A DNA stretch of 64,000 bases from Dongia_B sp035539215 (GTDB lineage Bacteria > Pseudomonadota > Alphaproteobacteria > Dongiales > Dongiaceae): assembly GCA_035539215.1 (NCBI GenBank), contig DATLIX010000106.1:124001-188000 (forward strand), in the 5' to 3' direction. The notes under the pieces were generated by a model. It made no database searches. It saw only the letters and a list, made by a program, of their open reading frames with translations, and was not told the DNA's origin. Below are positions 1 through 8,517 of the stretch, piece after piece; the first letter of the stretch is position 1; each line of letters begins with the position of its first letter. The position numbers and the translations under genes were made by a program.

Positions 1-2
1 CC

Positions 3-170
3 GATTTCGCGCCTGCCGTCATCGACATATTCTATGAGGGACTGAAGCATCGGCCGCAGAGCACATACGGGACCTTCAATGACGATTACCTGGCGTTCAA
101 GGACCCGGGCTTTCAACGCAGCGACCTCTGCAGAGCCATCCTCGGCTCCCCATGGACGCATGATCACTGA
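3..170 (+). CDS. HD-domain-type protein, C-terminal fragment (cut by window start)
   Basis: An open frame of 55 codons enters from the left edge and stops at 168-170. The tail reads YGTFNDDYL, then FKDPGFQRSDLCRAILGSPW, which resembles the C-terminus of predicted HD-superfamily hydrolases (cyanamide-hydratase-like), where a YG-N-D segment is followed by a PGF-R motif and a final SPW. None of the catalytic His/Asp residues lie in the visible part, so the assignment rests on the tail alone. The gene continues outside the window. Confidence 0.5.
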   Translation, partial: DFAPAVIDIFYEGLKHRPQSTYGTFNDDYLAFKDPGFQRSDLCRAILGSPWTHDH

Positions 171-172
171 CG

Positions 173-427
173 GTGTTTTCGCAGAAGCGCAACCGAGGTT
201 ACCAGAAGCCGAGCGGCCAACCGCGCGGGGATATCCTTTCCCTCATCGAAAACGCGCTCGCCGACCCCAGGCGATATGAGATCCCCAATGAGATCGCCAG
301 TCAGCCCGCGCCGCTCTCATTCGGAGCGCTGCGCAAGGCGCAGGGCCGGCGCACAATCGTGGCTCTGCGTCGCGACAGCGTGCGGCGGTATCTCCAGGAG
401 ATCGGCGACGAGCTTGGCCTGAGTTAG
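173..427 (+). CDS. hypothetical small protein, 84 aa, doubtful
   Basis: A GTG-initiated frame starts 2 bp after the preceding stop. The C-terminal two thirds look protein-like, with an amphipathic basic stretch near RRDSVRRYLQEIGDELG, but the first 15 residues are Arg/Gln/Gly-rich and there is no ribosome binding site before the GTG. It could be a translationally coupled small gene or a chance frame. No family is recognised. Confidence 0.3.
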   Translation: MFSQKRNRGYQKPSGQPRGDILSLIENALADPRRYEIPNEIASQPAPLSFGALRKAQGRRTIVALRRDSVRRYLQEIGDELGLS

Positions 428-518
428 GCCGAAGCGCCAAAATGCCGCCGCGCCGGCGCGCGATTTATATGCCACTCTCCCTTGGCAAGAAAATCCGCAA
501 ACGCAAGGAGGGTCGCAA

Positions 519-953
519 GTGTCCGGTCCGAAATACGCCGCCTACAAACCCGCCGCCCCTTACTTCGACCTGGTTCGCGGGGCGCTGGGCGGGCTCGTCG
601 ATGGCGCGCATTTCTTCGACATCGTCAGCGACGATATCGTCTACGAGGTCCGCTACGAGATCGCCGGCTGGCCGCGGGTGATCCGGGGGCGCGCCGATCT
701 GATGGCCCAGTTCAAGGCCTATTGCGAGCATGTCGAACTTCAATCCGCCGACAGCTTGATCGTCCATAACGCGGATGGCGGCCGCGTCGTCGTTATCGAG
801 TACGAAGTCCATGGGACCATCCTCGCGAGCGGTGTCGCGTATAACAACCGGTTCTGCTCAATCGTCGAGATCGACGGTCGGCAGATCGCGCATTGGCGGG
901 ATTACATGGACTCGCTCGCGGCCTGGAACGCATTGACGGCACCCGCCCGCTAG
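519..953 (+). CDS. SnoaL/NTF2-like family protein
   Basis: The 144-aa protein has the size and layout of NTF2-like (SnoaL, ketosteroid-isomerase-like) proteins: an N-terminal helix (FDLVRGALGGLVDGAHFFDI), then short beta strands in which charged, hydrophobic and Gly-Asp turns alternate (DDIVYEVRYEIAG, GRVVVIEYEVHG, NNRFCSIVEIDG), ending in a helix after HWRDYMDS. Many relatives bind or convert small hydrophobic molecules; the substrate cannot be told here. The GTG start is chosen because AAGGAGGG lies 7 bp upstream. It appears to be a single-gene unit. Confidence 0.75.
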   Translation: MSGPKYAAYKPAAPYFDLVRGALGGLVDGAHFFDIVSDDIVYEVRYEIAGWPRVIRGRADLMAQFKAYCEHVELQSADSLIVHNADGGRVVVIEYEVHGTILASGVAYNNRFCSIVEIDGRQIAHWRDYMDSLAAWNALTAPAR

Positions 954-1196
954 AAGACCGGACGCCAGAGGGCGATGAGGCCAGAGGATGAGGATAGCGC
1001 CCCTGTTTTCCACCCGGCCGCTCGCCGCTCTGCATCGCAGCCAAACCGCAGCCGGACCCAGCCTGGGTCTTGCCGAGGGCCGCTTGCCGGCTTATCGCGC
1101 GCTGCGTCTCGCTTCATTCAATTGTCCGAAACGGAACCAATGTCCGCGCAAGCACTTACCGACAGGCAGAGTAATACCTGAACCGGAGGATTGAAG

Positions 1197-1742
1197 ATGG
1201 CGAAGTTGGCCGAAGTTGATGCGATTGCCCTTTTGAAAGCGGATCATCGGAAAGTCGAAGGGCTTTTCGAGGAATTCGAAGCGGCAAAGGGGAAAGCAAG
1301 CAAGGAGAAGCTTGCCAAGACGATCTGCACGGAGCTGATCGTCCATACGATCATCGAGGAAGAGGTCTTCTATCCCGCCTGCGAGGGGCAGATCGAAGAG
1401 GATGTGCTGCAGGAGGCCTATGTGGAGCATGACGGCGCGAAAGTGCTGATCGCCGAGATCCTGGCCGCCGATGCCTCGTCGGAGTTCTATGACGCAAAAG
1501 TGAAGGTGCTTTCCGAGCTGATCAAGCATCACGTCAAGGAAGAGGAGAAGCGGGCGGAAGGCATGTTCGCCCAGGCCAAGTCGGCCGGCCTCGACACCGA
1601 GGCCCTGGGCCAGGAAATGGCCACGCGCAAGCAGGCGGTCATGGCGGAGATCAAATCCAGCGGCCTGCCGACGCCGACCACCCGGTCCTATTCGGGTGCC
1701 CGCGTCAAGACCGGCAAGCCCGAGCATTCCGTGGCTGCCTGA
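1197..1742 (+). CDS. Hemerythrin HHE cation-binding domain protein
   Basis: This 181-aa cytosolic protein carries the HHE pattern of hemerythrin-like di-iron proteins. Candidate ligands are H17 in DHRKVEGLF, H50 and E54 in HTIIEEEVFYPA, H78 in EHDGAK, and H111/H112 with E115/E116 in HHVKEEEK. Members bind O2, NO or iron, or take part in oxidative and nitrosative stress responses. The ATG at 1197 is preferred over an upstream TTG because GGAGG sits 8 bp before it. The last 40 residues form a Pro/Thr/Ser tail of no known role. Four GATCATCCC motifs and a hairpin follow the stop. Confidence 0.9.
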   Translation: MAKLAEVDAIALLKADHRKVEGLFEEFEAAKGKASKEKLAKTICTELIVHTIIEEEVFYPACEGQIEEDVLQEAYVEHDGAKVLIAEILAADASSEFYDAKVKVLSELIKHHVKEEEKRAEGMFAQAKSAGLDTEALGQEMATRKQAVMAEIKSSGLPTPTTRSYSGARVKTGKPEHSVAA

Positions 1743-1754
1743 TTTTTAGCGGCG

Positions 1755-1824
1755 GATCATCCCGCGAGATCATCCCCGCACGATCATCCCCGCAGATCAT
1801 CCCGGCTGGCGCGAAGCCGGGATG
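1755..1824. repeat. GATCATCCC short tandem array with 10-bp-stem hairpin
   Basis: GATCATCCC occurs four times at 13-14 bp spacing (1755, 1768, 1782, 1795). The last copy runs into a perfect inverted repeat, CATCCCGGCT (1798-1807) with AGCCGGGATG (1815-1824) and a 7-base loop. No T-run follows, so it may be a weak terminator or a REP-like element at the 3' side of the hemerythrin gene. The rest of 1743-2195 shows no gene; CCCGAA is repeated three to four times near 1992-2015. Confidence 0.6.
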
Positions 1825-2195
1825 GTCCGCGCGGCGCGCTCCCCGGGCCAGAAGCAAGACCTGACGCCGGTAAAGATTGGTAAACGTTGTCGGCCTCCCC
1901 GTCATAGACCACGCCAGCCCTGCACGGCCCCGCTGCCGATGCGATGGCGCGGCACAGCGCAAGCTGCAAAGGCGTTTCTTCATCGCTGCGCGCCCGAACC
2001 CGAACCCGAACCCGAGCGCCGAGCCTGAGCAGGGTCGACGATGACGCGAAAATTTGCTATGGATGGCGTGCTTCTGCGCTTGCTTGGGAATGCCGGCAGG
2101 CTGCATCGCGGTCCGTCTGGCCGCCGCTGCTCACCTGTGAGCCTGCTGAGTTCTCTGCACGAAATCCGGCCTGCAAATTTCGGCGAGCGTGACGA

Positions 2196-3086
2196 ATGGC
2201 AACCATCGATGACGGACGCAGTCTCTATTTCGATTTGTTGAAGCACTGCCTGACCGACAGCATCTATGCCGACGCGCCCCTGGCCAACTTCGTATTTTAT
2301 CGCCCGAAGGCCAGTCTGCCGGCGTGGAAACGCGGGGCCGTCGGCATGCTGGACTCATTCCTTGCCTGCCACGGCAAGCGCCTCGTCGAGCGTCATTCCG
2401 TGCCGTGGGACGAGGGCTATGCCAGCCTGACCGCCGCCGAAATGAAAGAGCGGCGCGACCAGGACCGCCACTGGCCGCTGCACGCCCTGACCTTTCTGGG
2501 GCAGAAGCGGCTGGACAACATCCAGTACTGCGTCGAGAGCGTGCTTCGCGACAAGATTCCGGGCGATCTCATCGAAACCGGTGTCTGGCGCGGCGGCGCC
2601 TGTATTCTCATGCGCGCCATCTTGAAGGCCTATGGCGACGAGACACGCATCGTCTGGCTCGCCGATTCATTCGAGGGACTGCCGCCGCCCGACGCGGCCA
2701 ATTATCCGGCCGATAGCGGCGACAAGCATCATGCCTGGTCGGAGGTCTTTGCCGTGTCGAGCGACGAGGTCAAGGCGAATTTCCGCCGCTTCGACCTCCT
2801 CGATCATCAGGTCCGTTTTCTCGAAGGCTGGTTCAAGGATACCTTGCCGACCGCGCCGATCGAGCGTCTCGCCGTGCTGCGGCTCGATGGCGATATGTAC
2901 GAAGCGACCATGCAGGCGCTCGAGGGCCTCTACCACAAGCTCTCCGGCGGCGGGTATGTCATCATCGACGACTACTACCTGCCGGCCTGCGCGAAGGCGG
3001 TTCATGATTTCCGGAGCGCGCGGGGGATTGGCGAGGAAATTCAGGACATCGACGGCCGCGGCTGCTTCTGGCGCCGGTCCTTCTGA
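2196..3086 (+). CDS. TylF/MycF-family O-methyltransferase
   Basis: The 296-aa protein matches the TylF/MycF (macrocin O-methyltransferase) family. The SAM-binding motif I is DLIETGVWRGGACILMRAIL, followed by an acidic strand-2 end (WLADSFEGLPPP), a metal-binding DGDMYEATMQAL segment and the IIDDYYLPACAKAVHDF segment with the paired Asp typical of these Mg-dependent enzymes. Family members methylate sugar hydroxyls in natural products or surface glycans. No glycosyltransferase or polyketide genes are nearby, so the acceptor is unknown. The ATG at 2196 has only a weak upstream Shine-Dalgarno sequence. A second family member lies at 15126-15866. Confidence 0.88.
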   Translation: MATIDDGRSLYFDLLKHCLTDSIYADAPLANFVFYRPKASLPAWKRGAVGMLDSFLACHGKRLVERHSVPWDEGYASLTAAEMKERRDQDRHWPLHALTFLGQKRLDNIQYCVESVLRDKIPGDLIETGVWRGGACILMRAILKAYGDETRIVWLADSFEGLPPPDAANYPADSGDKHHAWSEVFAVSSDEVKANFRRFDLLDHQVRFLEGWFKDTLPTAPIERLAVLRLDGDMYEATMQALEGLYHKLSGGGYVIIDDYYLPACAKAVHDFRSARGIGEEIQDIDGRGCFWRRSF

Positions 3087-3358
3087 AGCGTGCCACATTG
3101 GCGCGTGGCCGCGCGCGTTCATTGCCTCAGGCAATGCGGCACGATGTGGTAGCGGGGACGCAACAAGGCAGGCGCGTAAGCGCTGGGTGGGGCCATACGC
3201 TTACGCTGCCGAGCTTCGTTCAAACCGGGACTCATTCAGGCCGGGGACTCATTCAACCCGGTGCCTCATTGCCGGCGCAATTCATGCCCGCGTGTTATAC
3301 GCCACCGGCCTGGTGAATAACGGGGCTGGTGAATGGAGGCGATCAAGCCCGCGTGGTC
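3087..3358. other. gene-free stretch between convergent genes
   Basis: No gene is seen. It contains a small palindrome, CATTGCC-TCA-GGCAATG (3120-3136), and an imperfect 16-bp reiteration of CCGGGACTCATTCA (about 3225-3240, 3241-3256 and a degenerate third copy). The palindrome could act as a terminator for the methyltransferase gene, but no T-run follows it. Confidence 0.4.
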
Positions 3359-3787
3359 TTAGTTGCCGCCTGAGCCGGACCCGCCGCCCGAGCCTGAGCC
3401 GGAGCCACCGCCCGAATTGCCGCCGCCGCTGGAATTCCCGGATCCATTGCCTGATCCGGTGCTGCCGCCCGCGCCCACGCCGTTCTGCGTACCGCCGTTG
3501 GTGCCATTGTTCGTGCCGTTATTCGTACCGGTATTGCCGGTCCCGACGCGGTTCTGCGTGCCGTCCGACTGGCCGCCGGCACCGGTGTTGAGGCCGCTGG
3601 GGTTGCCGGTATCGGAGCCGGTCGGGCTGGAACCGTTATTGGTGTTTTCGCCGTTCTTCGGCCCGGTCTGCTGGCACGGGCTGCCGCCCATGCAGTTGCC
3701 GTTCGAATCGGAATTCGCCTGCGCCAAGGCGACTCCGGCGGTGAGCAGAAGCATCGCGCTCGTGCTCGCAAGTACTTTGGTGATCAT
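3359..3787 (-). CDS. secreted Gly/Ser/Asn-rich low-complexity protein
   Basis: The 142-aa protein begins with a clear Sec signal peptide (MITKVLASTSAMLLLTAGVA, cleavage likely after LAQA). The rest is almost entirely Gly, Ser, Asn and Thr, with NNGTNNGTNGGTQNG-type repeats and a final run of GSGSGG units. A single CMGGSPC pair near residue 32 could form a disulfide. It is probably exported to the periplasm or surface and disordered. GAGGAG lies 7 bp before the ATG. A similarly built protein occurs at 31765-32373. No function can be assigned. Confidence 0.75.
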   Translation of the reverse strand: MITKVLASTSAMLLLTAGVALAQANSDSNGNCMGGSPCQQTGPKNGENTNNGSSPTGSDTGNPSGLNTGAGGQSDGTQNRVGTGNTGTNNGTNNGTNGGTQNGVGAGGSTGSGNGSGNSSGGGNSGGGSGSGSGGGSGSGGN

Positions 3788-4033
3788 GTGACGCTCCTCT
3801 ACATTGCACTACCTCAGTAAGAGGGCGTCATGCATCTTGTTCACCCGGCGCGGCCTCACTTAAACGTGCGGCCTCGCTTAAACGCGCGTCCGCAGGCACG
3901 TGGCGGCGCGAGCCGACAAGCCATCGCGGCATCGGCGCGAACGGCGTTACCGTCGGACGGCGTCTCCTGCGGATGGTGACCGCTGGGGCATTCCGCGGCG
4001 GCGCGCAATCGGCGCTGCCGCGCCTCGTGGCGC

Positions 4034-4717
4034 TCAATCGTTGACGCCGATTTCCAGCAGCCGCCAGCCGCCGCCGTCGGGGGCATTGGCGAGCACGGGA
4101 TCGAGCAGGGGATCGGCGCCAAAGACATAGATCGCCTCGCCGCAGAAGACTTCGTAGACATCCTGGTCATGCAGCGGCGTCTCGCGCAGCAGGCATTGCC
4201 GGGTTTTGGCGTCGAACAGCTTGCGGGCGAGGGCGGGGAACTGCGCCGCGCTCCAGCTCTTGCCGCCGAAGTCGAAGGGCAGATGCGTCATGCCCTGCAG
4301 GGCCTTGACGTCGTTGGCCTTCACCGCCGCATGGAAGCGCTGCCAGAAGGCGGCGAAGACGGGTGTCTGCACGGTATCGGGCTGGCTGGTATCCGGCTGC
4401 ACGATTGTGGGATCGGCGGGGGTGGAACCGGTGGCGCTGGAATCGCTGCCGGTGTCCTGCTGCGCCACCGCCGGCGTCGGTGTGAGGGTGGTCGCGGCGA
4501 TGGCCAGCGACAGCAGCGGGGCGAACAGCAAGCCGGTCATCTTGCCCGGCCTTGCGCTACCCGCCTTTTCGATGCCCGTCTTTTCGATACCCGGCGTCGC
4601 GATCCGCGTCGCCGCAGGGCCGGCGGCGGCGTCTTCGCGATCCCGGCTCATCATTCCCCGATTGCGCATTGTCCCGTCACCCACGCGTCCCGTTACTCGG
4701 TCCTGGTCTGGTCCCAC
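4034..4717 (-). CDS. exported or membrane-anchored protein of unknown function
   Basis: The longest form is 227 aa. A hydrophobic segment, LLFAPLLSLAIAATTLTPTP, lies at residues 63-82 and is followed by AVAQQ, a likely signal-peptidase site. The mature part has a Thr/Asp/Pro linker and then a compact domain (VFAAFWQRFHAAVKANDVKA to the C-terminus) with two Cys that may pair (TRQCLL, YEVFCGE). A start at Met60 (4540) would give a conventional signal peptide; the upstream stretch is repetitive (GIEKTGIEK) and may be non-coding. The domain resembles small periplasmic proteins annotated only as hypothetical. Confidence 0.6.
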   Translation of the reverse strand: MGPDQDRVTGRVGDGTMRNRGMMSRDREDAAAGPAATRIATPGIEKTGIEKAGSARPGKMTGLLFAPLLSLAIAATTLTPTPAVAQQDTGSDSSATGSTPADPTIVQPDTSQPDTVQTPVFAAFWQRFHAAVKANDVKALQGMTHLPFDFGGKSWSAAQFPALARKLFDAKTRQCLLRETPLHDQDVYEVFCGEAIYVFGADPLLDPVLANAPDGGGWRLLEIGVND

Positions 4718-5155
4718 CCGGCTTCAGGTTAATGGCGTCAGGTTAATGAAGCGGTGTGACGCCTGCAATCGCTTGGGCGCGCACCCGTCGCGGGGCATGA
4801 ACGGGGCATGGCGCAACGCGCGCGACCAGGCCAGCCGCGGCTTTGCGGGTTGCGGGATAGAGGTTGCTGCCACCGCAACACACGCTCAGGATTACATTGG
4901 CGCCCGATCCGCCCGCCGGGCTCCCGCGCAAGAGGATGTGTGGCGGGTGGACAGCGTCCCTTCTTCTTCTCTTCTTCTATAAAAGATAGATAATATAATT
5001 GGTTATGGTGGTTTCGCCGGTGGTTTCGCGGCGGGTTGCGGCGGCGTTGCGCCGCTGCCCGCCCGGTCACGGGGCGGCCGGTCGAACGGGGACGGCAGCG
5101 CGCTTCGGCGGAATGAATTATTGTGAAAATATCAACATTCGGGTAGAATGACGGC
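4718..5155. other. 438-bp gene-free region with an AT-rich patch
   Basis: No convincing gene is present. The region holds an unusual AT-rich patch (about 4975-5005, TATAAAAGATAGATAATATA) in otherwise GC-rich DNA, and a second one just before the terminase small-subunit start (GAATTATTGTGAAAATATC, about 5112-5130). These are the likeliest promoter positions for the genes on either side, but no well-spaced -35/-10 pair could be assigned. Confidence 0.4.
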
Positions 5156-6223
5156 ATGAGCAAGAAGCCGCCCCAGCCCCCCGCCGTCCCGTTCAAGCCC
5201 GGCCCATCCAAGCCGGGCCAATCCAAGTCGGGCCGGTCAACCTCGGCCACGCCCACGCCGCCCAAGCCCGCGCCCCACCGGCTGCCTGCCGATCCAGTGC
5301 CGGCGGCGCCATCCGCCGGCGCGCAAGCCGGGCGGGCGGATGACAGGCCGGGGGATGACAAGTCGGCGGGTGACAGCCCGGCGGATGACAGGCCGGCGGG
5401 CGATCCGCAGCCGCAGGCGCGGCGCTCGGACACCGGCAAGACGGCGCGGCCGCGGCGGCAGGCTGCTGCTGCGGCGACCCCCGCCGAGGCGCATGCGGCG
5501 TGGAAGGCGGCGTCCCCGCGCAGCCGCTCGCTCCGGCTGCGCGAGCAGCATTTCGTCGAGTGCTATCTCGCCACCGGCAATGCCACCGAGGCGGCGCGCC
5601 AGGTCGGCTATCTCGAATATTCCGCCGGCAATGCGGGCTACCGGCTGTTGCAGAGGCCGGCAGTGGCCGCCGCCATCGCCGGGCGCCAGGAGGACCTGCG
5701 CCGGCGCAACGCGGTGACGGTGGACCGGGTGATCAGCGAGCTGGCGAAGCTCGCTTTCGCTGATCCGCGCGATCTCTTCACCGCCGACGGCAAGCTGAAG
5801 CCGCTGCATGAACTGGACGATGCCAGCGCCGCCAGCATCGCCGCCCTGGAAGTGCTGGCGGTGGCCGGCGGTCCGCGCGCGGCGGCGGGCCGGGCCGCGC
5901 GGGCCGCTTCCGCCCAGGCGCGCGACGGGAGCCATGCGGACGAGGCGGCCGGCGGCGAGAGCGGCGACACGGTGCTGGAGCTGCGCAAGATCAAGCGCTG
6001 GGACAAGGCCAAGGCGCTGGAACTGCTCGGCCGCTATCTCGGGCTTTTCAAGGACCGGCTGGAACTCGGCGTCTCCAGCGATCTCGCCGCCAGCATCGAA
6101 GCGGCGCGCAAGCGCAGCCGCGCGCTGGATGCCGAAGCGCCGCAGGTGATCGACGGCGGGAAGGCGATCGAGGTGGAAACAGGCGAGGTGGCCACCAAGC
6201 CCGCGGGTGAAGACGAAGGGTGA
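5156..6223 (+). CDS. phage terminase small subunit (Terminase_2 type)
   Basis: The C-terminal 240 residues of this 355-aa protein match the small terminase subunit: LRLREQHFVECYLATGNATE followed by AARQVGYLEYSAGNAGYRLL is the helix-turn-helix DNA-recognition region, and the later part (FADPRDLF, KRWDKAKALELLGRYLGLFK) is the usual oligomerisation and C-terminal region. Small subunits recognise the phage packaging site and regulate the large-subunit ATPase. The first 110 residues are an unusual Pro/Lys/Ser and Asp/Arg/Pro-rich extension with reiterated units (DDRPGDDKSAGDSPADDRP). It should pair with the large subunit at 6903, but about 0.7 kb of repeats separates them. Confidence 0.85.
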   Translation: MSKKPPQPPAVPFKPGPSKPGQSKSGRSTSATPTPPKPAPHRLPADPVPAAPSAGAQAGRADDRPGDDKSAGDSPADDRPAGDPQPQARRSDTGKTARPRRQAAAAATPAEAHAAWKAASPRSRSLRLREQHFVECYLATGNATEAARQVGYLEYSAGNAGYRLLQRPAVAAAIAGRQEDLRRRNAVTVDRVISELAKLAFADPRDLFTADGKLKPLHELDDASAASIAALEVLAVAGGPRAAAGRAARAASAQARDGSHADEAAGGESGDTVLELRKIKRWDKAKALELLGRYLGLFKDRLELGVSSDLAASIEAARKRSRALDAEAPQVIDGGKAIEVETGEVATKPAGEDEG

Positions 6224-6228
6224 CAAGG

Positions 6229-6745
6229 GGAGAAGAGCGGTGGATGCGAAGAGAACGACGCACCCCGGCACGTCTCTACCCCCGTTGTCATGCCCGGACT
6301 TGACCGGTCGGCGCAGGCCGACATGCGTCGGCGGTGCATCCATGGCGGAGGCGGGTGCGGTGGCTGGCATGTACCCTCGGATCAAGTCCGAGGGTGACAG
6401 GAGAAGGGGTGACGGGGGGGGGGGAAGGGCAGTGGATGCGAAGAGAACGATGCGTCCCGGCACACCTCTACCCCGGCACACCTCTACCCCGCCACACCTC
6501 TACCCCACTGTCATGCCCGGACTTGATCCGGGCATCCATGGCGGAGGCGAGCGCGGCGGCTGGCATGGACCCTCGGATCAAGTCCGAGGGTGACAGGGGG
6601 AGAAGAGCGGTGGATGCGAAGAGAACGATGCGTCCCGGCACGCCTCTACCCCCGCTGTCATGCCCGGACTTGATCCGGGCATCCATGGCGGAGGCGGGTG
6701 CGGTGGCTGGCATGGACCCTCGGATCAAGTCCGAGGGTGACAGGG
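6229..6745. repeat. three tandem 147-196-bp imperfect repeats, each with two hairpins
   Basis: Three units start with a GGTGGATGCGAAGAGAACGA-like block. Units 2 and 3 contain the hairpin ATGCCCGGA-CTTGA-TCCGGGCAT (6513-6535, 6660-6682), and all three contain CCCTCGGA-TCAAG-TCCGAGGG (6374-6394, 6570-6590, 6717-6737). In unit 1 the right arm of the first hairpin is interrupted by a GCGCAGGCCGACATGCGTCGGCG element (6311-6333) that recurs at 60356-60378. An inverted copy of the first hairpin lies at 42556-42578. The array fills most of the gap between the two terminase genes. Confidence 0.85.
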
Positions 6746-6902
6746 GGGGAGCGTGACAAGGGGGAGGGAGGGTGACACGGGAGAGGGGAAAGTGACAGCG
6801 GGGAAGGGCTCGTGACTTCCTGGCAGATGCCTCCAGCCGTTCCACCCGGGGACGACAGGAAGAAGAGATAACCGCGCCATTCCACCAACAACGAAGGCAT
6901 CC

Positions 6903-8432
6903 ATGCCCACACCCGCCGAAACACTGATCGCCGACATCGCCGGCTTCGCCCGCGATCCCTTGGGCTTCGTGCTCTATGCCTTTCCCTGGGGCGAGGTGGG
7001 GACGCCGCTCAGCAGTTGCGACGGGCCGGATGCCTGGCAGCGCGATGTGCTCAAGGAGATCGGCGACGCCTTGCGTCAGGCACCGCTCTCCGGCGCCGCG
7101 GCAGTTGCCGCCATCCCGCAAGCCGCCGCCCCCGTCCAGCTCGCTGTTGCCAGCGGCCACGGCATCGGCAAATCGGCGCTGGTGGCCTGGCTGCTGCTCT
7201 GGGCGATGGCGACGCATGAGGAGACGCGCGGCGTGGTCACGGCCAATACCGAGAGCCAGCTCCGCACTAAGACCTGGGCGGAGCTTGCCAAGTGGCACCG
7301 CCTGTGCCTCTGCCGCGACTGGTTCACGCTCTCGGCAACCGCCCTCTATGCGACGCAGCCGGGGCATGAGAAGACCTGGCGCATCGACATGGTGCCGTGG
7401 TCGGAGCGCAACACGGAGGCTTTCGCCGGGCTGCACAACCAGGGCAAGCGCATCATCGTCATCTTCGACGAGGCTTCCGCCATTCCCGATGCGATCTGGG
7501 AGACGACCGAGGGCGCGCTGACCGACCGCGACACGGAGATCTTGTGGTGCGCCTTCGGCAACCCGACGCGCAACGCCGGCAGATTCCGCGACTGCTTCCA
7601 GCGCTTCCGCCACCGCTGGCGCCACCGCCAGATCGACAGCCGCCGCGTGCGCCTCACCAACAAGGCGCAGCTCGCGCAATGGGTCGCCGATTACGGCGAG
7701 GACAGCGATTTCGTGCGCGTGCGCGTCAAGGGCCAGTTCCCGCGCGCCGGCTCCATGCAGTTCATCGGCAGCGACCTCATCGCCGCCGCCCTCGCCGCAC
7801 CGGCCCAGGCCTTCCGCCACGACGCCCTCGTTATAGGCGTCGACGTGGCGCGCTTCGGCGATGACGAGAGCGTCATCTTCGCGCGCAAGGGCCGCGACGC
7901 CCGCAGCATGCCGCCGATCCGGCTGCGCAACACCGACACCATGACCCTCGCCGGCCGCGTCGCCGAGGAAGCGCGGCGCCTGAAGGCCGATGCGATCTTC
8001 GTCGACGAAGGCGGTGTGGGTGCGGGCGTGGTCGACCGCCTGCGCCAGCTCGGCCTCGACGTGATCGGCGTGCAATTCGGCGCCAAGGCCGACGGGCTCA
8101 GCTTCACCGGTGCCGCCGAGCGCTACGCCAACAAACGCGCCGAACTCTACGGCCAGCTCCGCCAGGCGCTGAAAGCCGGCCTGGCGCTGCCCGACCTCGC
8201 CGATCTCACGACGGATCTCACCGCCATCGAATACGGCTTTAATGCCCGCGACGAGATTCAGTTGGAGAAGAAGGAGCAGATGAAAGCGCGGGGGCTGGCG
8301 TCACCGGATTTGGCTGACGCGCTGGCGCTGACCTATGCATATCCGGTTGTGGCGGGCGCGGGGGCGACGCGGTTTGCGGGCGGGGGAGGTGGGGCGGGGG
8401 GAAGGCTGGTGAGTGAGTTTGAGCCGTATTGA
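6903..8432 (+). CDS. phage terminase large subunit (packaging ATPase/nuclease)
   Basis: The 509-aa protein has both terminase domains. The ATPase has a Walker A variant SGHGIGKS (84-91), a Walker B RIIVIFDE (183-190) with D189/E190, and a coupling motif CAFGNPT near 216-222. The C-terminal RNase-H-like nuclease shows acidic residues in VIGVDVARFGDDE (D314, D320/D321), IFVDEGG (D368/E369) and a late SPDLADAL. It would cut concatemeric phage DNA and pump it into a prohead. All key residues are intact, yet no portal, protease or capsid gene follows. The sequence just before its stop is partly duplicated at 8869-8893. Confidence 0.92.
   Translation: MPTPAETLIADIAGFARDPLGFVLYAFPWGEVGTPLSSCDGPDAWQRDVLKEIGDALRQAPLSGAAAVAAIPQAAAPVQLAVASGHGIGKSALVAWLLLWAMATHEETRGVVTANTESQLRTKTWAELAKWHRLCLCRDWFTLSATALYATQPGHEKTWRIDMVPWSERNTEAFAGLHNQGKRIIVIFDEASAIPDAIWETTEGALTDRDTEILWCAFGNPTRNAGRFRDCFQRFRHRWRHRQIDSRRVRLTNKAQLAQWVADYGEDSDFVRVRVKGQFPRAGSMQFIGSDLIAAALAAPAQAFRHDALVIGVDVARFGDDESVIFARKGRDARSMPPIRLRNTDTMTLAGRVAEEARRLKADAIFVDEGGVGAGVVDRLRQLGLDVIGVQFGAKADGLSFTGAAERYANKRAELYGQLRQALKAGLALPDLADLTTDLTAIEYGFNARDEIQLEKKEQMKARGLASPDLADALALTYAYPVVAGAGATRFAGGGGGAGGRLVSEFEPY
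8404..8428 (+). repeat. direct repeat, copy 1 (3' end of terminase gene)
   Basis: The 25 bases that encode the last residues of the terminase large subunit recur at 8869-8893 with two mismatches; upstream GC-rich flanks are also similar. The pair brackets the small gene at 8518-8775, which suggests duplication or cassette insertion by recombination. Confidence 0.75.
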
Positions 8433-8471
8433 GGACGCTCCACAGTGCAGGCGAGGCAACTGGAAAAAAAG

Positions 8472-8498
8472 GGCCCGCGCTGTGAGACAGCGCTGGCC
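8472..8498. terminator. stem-loop after terminase large subunit gene
   Basis: GCGCTGT (8477-8483) pairs perfectly with ACAGCGC (8487-8493) around a GAG loop, and GGCC arms extend the stem beyond one mismatch. A seven-A tract lies on its left, so a T-tract follows only for minus-strand transcripts. It may weakly end terminase transcription. Confidence 0.4.
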
Positions 8499-8517
8499 TC
8501 AATGACAGAGGGCAACC

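Noticed and set aside
6229..6745. possible CRISPR array
   Set aside because: The units are 147-196 bp, nearly identical throughout, with no unique spacers of regular length and no cas genes.
6468..8075. 535-aa minus-strand frame
   Set aside because: It runs through the tandem repeats and antisense to the terminase large subunit, whose motifs are unmistakable. The frame is a product of high G+C.
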